The translations under genes were made by a program, and so were the position numbers. Positions 44,086-54,479 of a stretch of 64,000 nucleotides of DNA are shown in pieces. Source of the DNA: Nephrocerus scutellatus (Eukaryota; Arthropoda; Insecta; Diptera; Pipunculidae). A model generated the notes under the pieces. That model was not told the origin of the DNA. It saw only the letters and a program-made list of their open reading frames with translations, and did not search any database. How positions within the stretch are numbered: position 1 is the stretch's first letter; each line of letters begins with the position of its first letter. The stretch lies in contig OX352762.1 of assembly GCA_947095585.1 (NCBI GenBank), positions 51,291,843 through 51,355,842 of the forward strand. The letters are read 5' to 3'.

Positions 44086-46092
44086 ATGTTAGACAAAAAA
44101 ATTAGAATTGTTACCTGGAATGCCAATGGTATTCTCAGCAAAAAGCTTGAGCTTGAACTGTTTCTTCATGTCCATAATATAGATATATGTCTCGTATCTG
44201 AATCGCACTTAAACAATCAACATAAAATAAGTCTTCGAGGTTATAAAGTATATAACGCAGCGTACCCAAGTAATTACGGTATGGGAGGCAGTGCTGTAAT
44301 TGTGAAGAATGATATAGATCATTACGAGTTTGGAAAAGTGGAGAACCCAGACATGCAACTTGCAATAGTCACAATCAATTCTGCCAAACAAAAGTTTAAT
44401 GTGTGTGCATTATATTGTCCGCCCGGACCAAAAATTACAAAAGAAATATACAAAGATGTAATTGCCCAGTTCGGAGATAGGTTTATTCTTGGAGGTGACT
44501 ACAACGCTAAACATACCGACTGGGGCTCCAGATTAACGCTCACAAGAGGTAGACAACTACGAGAAGCAATTAGAGATCTAGGATGTCGTTATCATTCAAC
44601 AGGAAAGCCTACGTATTGGCCAACTGATACAAACAAAATTCCTGATTTGCTGGATTTTTTTATAACAAAGAGGATAGCTGAAAATTTCATTAGCATTGAT
44701 GAAAATTATGACCTCAACTCTGACCATTCTGCAGTTATGCTAACGTTAAGTGAAAAAATTGTCAAAAAAGCAAGTAAGCCGACTCTTTGCAATTCATCCA
44801 CAAATTGGTTGGGCTTTGTGAGAGACTTAGTTGGAAAAATAGACTTATCAGTCCCACTAAATAATATTGAACAGTTATAGCATGCGGCCGAAGTCTTTAT
44901 GCTGAATATTCAGAACGCAGCATGGAGCAACTCAAAAGTGGTAGAGCATAAAAACGTTAGTAATAAGTACCCAGCTCATGTCATTGAGATGTTAAGACTG
45001 AAACGAAGGGCTAGAAGAAAATGGCAGCAGTCACGTCACCCTGATGATAAGAGAACCCTAAATAATAAAACACAGATTTTGAGCAGAGAAATAAAAAGGC
45101 TAAAAGAGAATTCTTTTGTTAGCTACATGGAAAACTTGTCTACAACTAAAGAATCAAACTACTCGTTATGGAAAGCTACAAGTAATGTGAAAAGACCGGT
45201 TTCTCACATGGCACCTAGATTTAGAAAAAGCTGAAGAATTCGGGAGTCATCTTACTGAAATCTTTACGCCTAATAATATGGACTCTGATTTTGTGTTGGA
45301 GCAAGTAGAAAACAGTCGTGAAAGTAACATCCCTCAAATTCGAGTAAAGGAGCTTAAGAAAGAAATTAAAAATCTGAAACTGAACAAAGCTCCAGGCTTT
45401 GATCTAATAACAGCAGACATATTAAAGAATCTCCCATCCAAAGCTTTAACATGGTTAAGTTATATAATGAATGCGGCCCTAAAGTTCCGGTGCGTCCCAG
45501 GCATATGGAAAGTTGATGAAATTATCATGATAAATAAACCTGGAAAACCTGCGTATGAAGCTAAATCGTACAGACCGATATCGCTGCTTCCCATGATGTC
45601 TAAACTTTTTGAAAAACTATTGTTTAATCGAATACAGCCTTTAATAGAAAGTTGTAATATTATTCCGAACCATCAATTTGGGTTCCGTGCAAAACATTCT
45701 ACCATAGAACAGGTTCACCGAATTACTAATGTTATAGAAAAAACACCCGAAGAAAAGAAAATCTGCTCCACAGTTTTTCTCGATGTGGCGCAAGCCTTCG
45801 ACAAAGTTTGGCATCCAGGTCTCATTAATAAACTTAATTGCTTTTTGCCTAAAGGTTATGTAGAAATCCTAGAGTCATATTTATCTGAAAGATCGTTTAG
45901 AGTGAAACAAGGAAATGAATACTCTCCATTAAAAGAAATTAATGCAGGAGTACCCCAAGGCAGTATATTGGGCCCAGTTCTATACTTGATTTACACAAGT
46001 GATATCCCACAAACAGATAATGTAATGCTTGCAACATTTGCAGATGACACTTCAGTAATGGCTGTTGGCTCAAACATCAATGAAGCTACGGA
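44086..46092 (+). pseudogene. Jockey ORF2, copy B, truncated in the RT
   Basis: Endonuclease 44086-44880 with the shared TAG. Linker 44899-45234. The RT frame follows, through NAGVPQGSILGPVLY and TFADDTSVMAVG, to NEATD at 46092. Beyond the junction the frame runs into Harbinger intron sequence (SLFYEKYWKL) and stops at 46147, an accidental fusion with no function. Confidence 0.92.
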
Positions 46093-46721
46093 TTCACTAT
46101 TTTATGAAAAATATTGGAAACTTACAATCATTTCATTGATGCTATAAAAACCCTTTCGGTTATAATATAGCTGCCGTTCTCATAGATTGTTCCATTATGC
46201 TGCTGCTTTGCTGCTCTTTCTTTCTCCTCTGCCATATCTACCCGGGCAACGCCGGGTGTCTTAGAAAATTAAATAATTTTATTTAATTATATTATGTAGT
46301 TGCTGATACGATGCACCTGTGTGGAGTTCATGGAATTTTGTTTGGACTTTGGCATAGAAAATGAACTAGATTGCAACTCTGCTGAGTTATATAAATTGAC
46401 GTGTTTATTTATAAATTCATTTTTTAAGTGATTCTTTTTTGGTAATGGTACTATTATGTTAAAATGCGGATCTTATCAAGCATTACTGAGAAAGCGACAA
46501 CACGTTTAGACAATTCTTCCGAATGGTAAACAAAAACTGTTTGAGGAGGACCGTATGAGTCTTCTCAAAATCTAACACAAACTACGGGGTTATTACCAAA
46601 AATTGAAATTTATTTATGTGTTGCAAAGAAAAACTATATAAAAAAAATGGTATTCTCAAAACAAACCAGTTAGGATTAACGACACTTTGCGTCTTAAAAT
46701 GTCGCAGGAAGAACTCGAGAT

Positions 46722-47096
46722 AACAAAAAAAACAACCCATAAAAATTAAAATTTTTCATGTAAATTCTCTAATAGGGGATACATATGTGTGCAAATTTTG
46801 AACCGGGTTAATTTGGAAAAAATAAATATTATTTTTCAAAAACTATTCTCACCGGAGATAAACATGTGTAAAAAAAATTGTATGGGAAAATTTCCATCGG
46901 AGATACACATTTGTATAAAATTTGAAGAAAATCGTGTAAATTTTGTAAAATATTTGTATGGGAGCCCACCGACTCCGAGATCCGAGGGGTATTGTTACCG
47001 GAAATATACATGTGTGCAAAATTTCAATAAAATCGGGCTTTGGGAAGTGGGTTAAAAATTGATCAGAAAATCTGACCAGCCAGCCACCTAGCCAGG
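46722..47096 (+). mobile_element. Non-autonomous minisatellite-bearing element, copy in unit C
   Basis: Same left end, interior blocks and CAGC-rich right end as 22012-22370, and it keeps GGTATTGTTACCGGAAATATAC, which is shortened in copy A. Confidence 0.65.
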
Positions 47097-47445
47097 TGCA
47101 ATAATGATTGCGATTGAAGTATTGTGAATGAAATATTTAATTTTCTTTTCTGTTCTTTGTTTTTGAACAATATTGTTTAAAGTGAGTTGATTTTTTTTAT
47201 TTTTATTAAATGATATATTAATGGCTGAATTATAGACTTTTTCTTTATTTTATATAAAAAATTATATTTAATAACCGGGTATTTTTTATTTTTGTACATT
47301 ATTTTCAAATTATCTGAAACAAATGACTGAAATATGAATTTTATAATCACTATCATGCAATACCAAGAGTACAACTGACTATCACAAATCACTGTACTTT
47401 AAGTAAACAATTCGTCCTCATCGTGCTCTACCGATGAGGTTTGTA

Positions 47446-48749
47446 ACGGGTGTTTTTTTAAGAGGTTGCCGATTTTTTTTTTGAATAAAACACATATAAA
47501 ATTATGAAATGACCAAAATTTTTTTTTATTTGGTAGATAATTTTTTGGCATTTAACATTTAAACACAATTTCTGGCATATGGCTACCACGACTATTTTTC
47601 ACAAATGTCATTCTGGAGGTCCAATTTTCCAGCACTTTTTCAAGCATTTGAGGGCGTATGTCAGCAATGACACGTTGAATATTGGTTTCCAAAGCGTCAA
47701 TCGATTGAGGTTTATCCACATAAACCAATGACTTCACGTATCCCCACAAAAAGTAATCGAGTGGCGTCAAATCGCACGAACGCGGAGGCCAATTCACCGG
47801 ACCATTTCTCGAAATAATGTTGTCGTTGAAAGTTTCTTTCAATAAGTCGATTGTTTCACGTGCTGTATGGCAAGTGGCACCATCTTGTTGAAACCACATT
47901 TCATCCATATCCATATCTTCAAGATTTGACAACAAAAACTCATTTAACATGGTTCTGTATCGATTTCCATTCACGGTAACGCGTCGTCCTTCCTCATTTT
48001 TAAAGAAATATGGACCGATGATCCCACCAGCCCATAGACCGCACCAAACAGTACATTTATCAGGATGCATTGGTAATTCTTGAACGGCGTGTGGATTATC
48101 TTTGCTCCAAATGCGACAATTTTGTTTGTTGACGTATCCATTTAACAAAAAATGCGCCTCATCACTGAAGAGAATTTTACGGTAAAAAAATGGATCTTCG
48201 TTCAATTGATTTAACGACCAATCACTGAATTCACGGCGCAAACGATGGTCGTGTGGCTTTAATTCTTGCACCAATTGAATTTTGTATGGCACCAAACCCA
48301 AATCTTTACGTAAAATTTTCCATAAAGTCGATGGACAAAGTCCAATTTGCTGAGCACGACGACGAATCGATAAATTGTCGTTTTCTTCGACACTGGCCTC
48401 AACGACAGCAATATTTTCTTCTGTACGAACTCTTCTCATTCTTGTCGGTGGCTTGGCATCCAAAAGAGTGAATGTAGACCGAAATTTGGTAATTACGTTC
48501 TTTATGGTGGTCTCTGACGGACGATTATGTGCACCATAAAATTCACGAAGTGCTCTATAAACATTTTTAATTGAACACTGATTTTGAAAATAAATTTCCA
48601 CGATTTGAAAACGTTATTCTAGAGTTCACCTATTCATAATGATTTGCCAAACAATACTGAGTAGAAATGCCACTTTGAGCTGTCAAAACAACTGTCATAA
48701 AATAAAACGACATCTATCGGAAAAACAAACCTCCTAAAAAAACACCCTT
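47446..48749 (-). mobile_element. DD41D (rosa-type) mariner, 1304 bp
   Basis: The element lies between TA (47444-47445) and TA (48750-48751). Copies A and B show the empty site GAGGTTTGTATAAAGG. Terminal inverted repeats: ACGGGTGTTTTTTTAAGAGG on the left; the right end complement reads AAGGGTGTTTTTTTAGGAGG. One transposase gene fills it on the minus strand. It is the youngest insertion in the tandem cluster, present only in copy C. Confidence 0.95.
47552..48637 (-). pseudogene. DD41D mariner transposase, nearly intact
   Basis: The open frame runs 48601-47552. An HTH region (IKNVYRALREFYG ... IKNVITKF; then LSIRRRAQQIGLCPSTLWKIL) precedes the catalytic core: KILFSDEAHFLLNGYV (Asp 1), MWFQQDGATCHTA (Asp 2) and PPRSCDLTPLDYFLWGYVKS (Asp 3). 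From Asp 2 to the Asp of PLDYF there are 41 residues, hence DD41D. The likely true ATG is at 48637-48635, in frame, but codons 4 (TGA, 48628-48626) and 8 (TAA, 48616-48614) are stops. Downstream of these it is fully open. It would cut and paste at TA sites. Confidence 0.92.
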
Positions 48750-49610
48750 TATAAAGGCATCTTCATCAATTTTGTATCTTCTGCATATGTTATGCAATGC
48801 GCAGCAAACGTTGACTATTTGTGTTACTTTAGACGTGTAGTAATGAATACTCTTCCCCCAAGAATACATCGAAGTCTGTTTTTCAAAAGTCCGATTGTTT
48901 TTTCGACAATACTCCTCGCCTTTGAATGTCACTCGTTAAAGGTCTTCTCCGAACTTCCATTTGATGGGTTTCGGAAAGCGTTATCAGATACGGCAAAAGA
49001 GGGTATCCAGAGTCGCATAAAATACAAAAATATTGTATTAAACAATGCATTGAAATTTCGTACTTTTTACCCAACAGTCAAGTGTTCTCTTTTCCGTTGC
49101 TGTACATCGAATTAAGAACAGTTCACATTACTTACATTCCCAATCGTGGTTGACACCAGAATGCCTCCTTTCAACGAACCTGATGCACATGTTGTTATCG
49201 CATAACTGAAAATAATAATTAATTCCTTTTAATAACAATAATACTTATTCACTATTTTACGAAAAATATTGAAAACTTACAACCATTGCATTGATGCTAT
49301 AAAAACCCTTTCGGTTATAATATAGCTGCCGTTCTCCTACATTATGTTAGTGTATGTGCCGTCAACGCATCCAATCAATTCAGGTATCGAATTTTCCCAA
49401 ATAAAATGCAGCTTTGCTGCTCTTTCGAGCTCCTCTGCCATATCGATCTTAATCCATTCAAGACAACTCAATTCTTCGAACGTATTTATGCATTCAGACA
49501 ACGCCAATGAAACCCAAGGCTGTGAAAACATGTCATGAATTCGTTATCAACTCCTCTTTGGTTGCTTCCTTGCGCAAAGAATAGTTAGCAAGAAGTTAAC
49601 TTCAAATATA

Positions 49611-50323
49611 GCGGAATAGCACTGGACCTATACGTTTGCTACAGCAGCTTCACCTCAATATTGTGGCATATAATTTTAAATACGTATTTGTTGAGCCGAA
49701 AGTTTTTTGTATATCTTAAAATAGTTTTACGGTATTTTTACCGTTCCTCGACAAATGAAAGGTGAAAATTACTTCTACACAGCCGTACTTTTTTTATGGG
49801 CGTGGGCCATAAACGGAAGTTTGATCAAGATGTACCTGGTTCATGTGGTTTTTCATATAATTGAGTTAAATATGATATGATTGAGTTGTTCCCATACAAA
49901 AACAGGTATGTGCAATAACTAATTAGTATCATATGAACGGTTTCAAAAATATCTTTCATCTTATAAAAAATGTAATACAATCCAAAACCATAAAAGTACA
50001 AAAGGGGGCGTTCTTAGAAGTGGGCGGTACCTAAGTAAAGGTCTACATAGCCAATTTAAACGGAAGTTACATTAAAATATACTCATTTCATATGATTGAG
50101 TTTTTTCATACAAAAAGAGGTGATGGTGGGATTTCATTGCCCAATTGGTTTATATTCGGAAATTAGTTTTTCCTTTTAAAAAGCGTACTCGAAAATTATG
50201 GACACTGTAAGATTGTGTGCGCTCAATTAATTTATATTTAGATAGGAGTTTTTCCTTTTAAAATGCGTTTTTGTAGATTATGGACACACTGTAAAACACA
50301 GTGCGCTCAATTAATTTATATTT
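49611..50323. repeat. AT-rich minisatellite region, copy C
   Basis: Counterpart of 24360-25098 with small indels, ending in the ~80 bp units. No frame is supported. Confidence 0.7.
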
Positions 50324-50490
50324 AGATAAGAGTTTTCTCGTGAGGAGTTGTTGGGATCTCCCATCGGGCGCGTCCCCAGGTGGCGGATAGGGGAATGCCC
50401 TCACCGGCTTGCCGGCGGGTAGGTGGGAAATAAAATACCACCCGTGGACCTAAACCAACTAGGGGTGGTACCCCGATATAACTAACTGCA

Positions 50491-51867
50491 ATGAGTAAAA
50501 CGAAAGGAATTATTACCCCAGATGGTAAGCCAGACAATCTGGTGAATCCATCCTTCATCAAGGAGGCCGGTCCCACGGATTCTGGGGGGGACCAACCATT
50601 GCGTAATAAGGATGATGAAAATCCATTTCAGAGAAAACCGAGTATACTAAGATCACCAACTATAAAAACAACACATCAGAAACATGAAAATCTGTTTAAT
50701 CCTTTCAACAAAAAGGATCGTAGTGTCATTGAAAGTGAATCTTACTCAAAAGTGAAATCTTCCCAAGCTGATGGGATCGAATTAAATGAGACTGTGACTT
50801 CTCCGGAGAAAGTAAATGTAGAAACTAATAACGGGCAACCTCAACCTATAAGGAACAAAATACTAGTAGAAAAACCTGTCCAAAATGAAAAGCCTACAAG
50901 AAGGAAAGTTAAACCTCCTCCGGTAATTCTTAGTAACGTAGATGACTTCAACGTAGTGAAAAAAATGCTGAGCGAAAAAAACATTAAACCCGAAATAAAG
51001 CTTCTGAATAATAAGCAACTTAAGATCAACGTGGATGATGACGACGATTACAGAAATCTAAGTGGACTGCTTAATAAGACTGATATTGAATGGCATATGA
51101 AAATAAACTCACCAGGCCAATTAGAGTAATGGCAAGAGGACTCCATCCGACTTGTAAGCCCGATGAGATTAAGGAAAAGCTTAGTAATAAAGGGTTCAAC
51201 ATAATTAATGTGGTTAATGTCACGAAGAAAGTGAAAGAAAATGGAAGCCAACTAGTTCCATTACCACTTTTTATGCTCTCATTTGATAACATGGAGGATA
51301 GTAAGAAAATATTTGATATTAGACATATTCTTCATATGAAAGTTAAAATAGAAGCCAAAAGAAGGAAAAGAGAAATTCCTCAATGTAAGAGATGCCAACG
51401 CTTCGGCCACACAGTGAAATTTTGCAAAGAGAAGCTAATTGTGTCAGATGTGCAGGTAAGCACTTAACGGCTGACTGCACGATTCCGAAAACAAACAAAC
51501 CCAAGTGCTCAAACTGCCATGAAGAGCACCCAGCCAGCTACCGTGGTTGTTTGGTAGCTAAGGAATTGAAAAAAAAAGAGAAATATAAATACGAAGCAAA
51601 ATCAGAGGGGAAAACCCGAGTTACTTGCTACCTCAAAAACAGTTAAAGGTTTCACCTATTCTGTTGCAGCAAAAACCGCATCTAGAGGCCCTGGTACTGT
51701 GGATAGTGTGAAAGAAAATGATAATACGAATATGCTAAGCTTCATAGAAAGAATGATGTCCATGATGGATAAAATTACGTCAAGACTAGACAGCTTAGAA
51801 AGCAGGTATGCTGTTAAGCATACAAACAACATGCCTTGTACGTCGAATAATGTTAGACAAAAAAATT
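50491..51867 (+). pseudogene. Jockey ORF1, copy C
   Basis: ATG at 50491. The frame is open for 212 codons to 51129, 96 codons shorter than copy B through an in-frame deletion after EKVNVE. The PRE_C2HC block IRVMARGLHPTC is in the next frame. One lost A in the knuckle (TTTGCAAAGAG at about 51421) shifts CVRCAGKHLTADC into another frame. The uninterrupted junction (GKHLTADCTIPKTNKPKC) shows what the nested LINE disrupts in A and B. Confidence 0.88.
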
Positions 51868-54324
51868 AGAATTGTTACCTGGAATGCCAATGGTATTCTC
51901 AGCAAAAAGCTTGAGCTTGAACTGTTTCTTCATGTCCATAATATAGATATATGTCTCGTATCTGAATCGCACTTAAACAATCAACATAAAATAAGTCTTC
52001 GAGGTTATAAAGTATATAACGCAGCGTACCCAAGTAATTACGGTATGGGAGGCAGTGCTGTAATTGTGAAGAATGATATAGATCATTACGAGTTTGGAAA
52101 AGTGGAGAACCCAGACATGCAACTTGCAATAGTCACAATCAATTCTGCCAAACAAAAGTTTAATGTGTGTGCATTATATTGTCCGCCCGGACCAAAAATT
52201 ACAAAAGAAATATACAAAGATGTAATTGCCCAGTTCGGAGATAGGTTTATTCTTGGAGGTGACTACAACGCTAAACATACCGACTGGGGCTCCAGATTAA
52301 CGCTCACAAGAGGTAGACAACTACGAGAAGCAATTAGAGATCTAGGATGTCGTCATCATTCAACAGGAAAGCCTACGTATTGGCCAACTGATACAAACAA
52401 AATTCCTGATTTGCTGGATTTTTTTATAACAAAGAGGATAGCTGAAAATTTCATTAGCATTGATGAAAATTATGACCTCAACTCTGACCATTCTGCAGTT
52501 ATGCTAACGTTAAGTGAAAAAATTGTCAAAAAAGCAAGTAAGCCGACTCTTTGCAATTCATCCACAAATTGGTTGGGCTTTGTGAGAGACTTAGTTGGAA
52601 AAATAGACTTATCAGTCCCACTAAATAATATTGAACAGTTATAGCATGCGGCCGAAGTCTTTATGCTGAATATTCAGAACGCAGCATGGAGCAACTCAAA
52701 AGTGGTAGAGCATAAAAACGTTAGTAATAAGTACCCAGCTCATGTCATTGAGATGTTAAGACTGAAACGAAGGGCTAGAAGAAAATGGCAGCAGTCACGT
52801 CACCCTGATGATAAGAGAACACTAAATAATAAAACACAGATTTTGAGCAGAGAAATAAAAAGGCTAAAAGAGAATTCTTTTGTTAGCTACATGGAAAACT
52901 TGTCTACAACTAAAGAATCAAACTACTCGTTATGGAAAGCTACAAGTAATGTGAAAAGACCGGTTTCTCACATGGCACCTAGATTTAGAAAAAGCTGAAG
53001 AATTCGGGAGTCATCTTACTGAAATCTTTACGCCTAATAATATGGACTCTGATTTTGTGTTGGAGCAAGTAGAAAACAGTCGTGAAAGTAACATCCCTCA
53101 AATTTGAGTAAAGGATCTTAAGAAAGAAATTAAAAATCTGAAACTGAACAAAGCTCCAGGCTTTGGTCTAATAACAGCAGACATATTAAAGAATCTCCCA
53201 TCCAAAGCTTTAACATGGTTGAGTTATATAATGAATGCGGCCCTAAAGTTCCGGTGCGTCCCAGGCATATGGAAAGTTGATGAAATTATCATGATAAATA
53301 AACCTGGAAAACCTGCGTATGAAGCTAAATCGTACAGACCGATATCGCTGCTTCCCATGATGTCTAAACTTTTTGAAAAACTATTGTTTAATCGAATACA
53401 GCCTTTAATAGAAAGTTGTAATATTATTCCGAACCATCAATTTGGGTTCCGTGCAAAACATTCTACCATAGAACAGGTTCACCGAATTACTAATGTTATA
53501 GAAAAAACACTCGAAGAAAAGAAAATCTGCTCCACAGTTTTTCTCGATGTGGCGCAAGCCTTCGACAAAGTTTGGCATCCAGGTCTCATTAATAAACTTA
53601 ATTGCTTTTTGCCTAAAGGTTATGTAGAAATCCTAGAGTCATATTTATCTGAAAGATCGTTTAGAGTGAAACAAGGAAATGAATACTCTCCATTAAAAGA
53701 AATTAATGCAGGAGTACCCCAAGGCAGTATATTGGGCCCAGTTCTATACTTGATTTACACAAGTGATATCCCACAAACAGATAATGTAATGCTTGCAACA
53801 TTTGCAGATGACACTTCAGTAATGGCTGTTGGCTCAAACATCAATGAAGCTACGGATAAACTACAAACAGCTGTTAATGTGATCTATGGTTAATGGTGCA
53901 ATAAATGGAAAATTAAACTAAATGAAGTGAAATCTACCCACGTAAACTTCACAAATAGGAAAATCGAAACCCTTCCTGTTAAAAAAAACGACGTTGTAAT
54001 TCCACATGATAACAAAGCAAAATATCTAGGAATGACACTAGATGCAAAACTTAGATGGAAAGAACACATCAAGATAAAAAGGAAAGAGCTCGATACAGAA
54101 ATATGTATTGGCTGATTGGACGGCGCTCAAAATTATCGATATACAACAAAATTTTGATTTACAACCAAATTTTAAATCCGGTGTGGACTTACGGTATTCA
54201 ACTATGGGGCTGTGCTAAGCGGTCTAATCTTCAAAGTATCCAAACCATTCAAAACAAAGTACTACGTAATATACTGAATGCACCTTGGTATGTTCGCAAT
54301 ACTGATATTCATAGAGACATCTAA
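51850..54324 (+). pseudogene. Jockey ORF2, copy C
   Basis: Endonuclease 51850-52644 (WNANGIL, SESHL, GGDYNAK, LNSDHSAVM) with the shared TAG; linker 52663-52998; shared frameshift. A private TGA at about 53104 (CGA in A and B) and private indels near 53887 and 54093 follow. The RT frame 53219-53893 holds SYRPISLLPM, FLDVAQAFDKVWH, NAGVPQGSILGP and TFADDTSVMAVG. The C-terminus ends at 54324. Confidence 0.92.
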
Positions 54325-54479
54325 ATCCCATCAGTGGTGGAGGAAATAAAGAAATTTGCTGCAAAGCATAAAGTTCGGCTAAACCAACACGTTAATGTGG
54401 AAGCATCAAGTTTGCTTCACAATCAAAATGTCCTTCCCCAAAACAAAAAAAAACACAACAAAAAAGAGATAAGAGTTTT

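Larger units (their letters stand above)
36315..46092 (+). repeat. Tandem composite unit, copy B (9.8 kb, right-truncated)
   Basis: It begins a few bases after the end of copy A with the same TTTAATCTCATAACTG (36318). It follows copy A with high identity up to the jockey RT (AGCTACGGA at 46092), where copy C starts. It lacks the A-specific Harbinger/minisatellite duplication and about 420 bp around the minisatellite/Harbinger junction (37296). It carries the nested CR1-like LINE. Confidence 0.92.
38910..46092 (+). mobile_element. Jockey LINE copy B, 3' truncated by the unit junction
   Basis: The left target duplication AGATAAGAGTTTT is at 38897-38909. The element ends abruptly at 46092 inside the RT, seven codons after the FADD box region (MAVGSNINEATD). 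The 3' part, tail and right target duplication are absent because the next unit begins there. Confidence 0.92.
47351..49610 (-). pseudogene. Harbinger relic, copy C, split by the mariner
   Basis: Left part 47351-47443 and right part 48752-49610. The mariner sits in the C-terminal coding end (after IDEDAF). The rest reads as in copy B: CCALHNICRRY, SGYPLLPYL, intron 49280-49206 and ELIGCVDGTY, with the same frameshifts. Confidence 0.85.
50337..54466 (+). mobile_element. Jockey LINE, copy C, without nested LINE
   Basis: Target duplication AGATAAGAGTTTT at 50324-50336 and 54467-54479. At 4130 bp it shows the element's uninterrupted structure apart from a 288 bp ORF1 deletion. It carries the same stop and frameshifts as A and B plus private ones. 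Confidence 0.94.

Noticed and set aside
46075..46147. Jockey RT to Harbinger fusion protein in copy B
   Set aside because: The frame enters intron-like DNA and stops after about 18 codons. It is a junction by-product.
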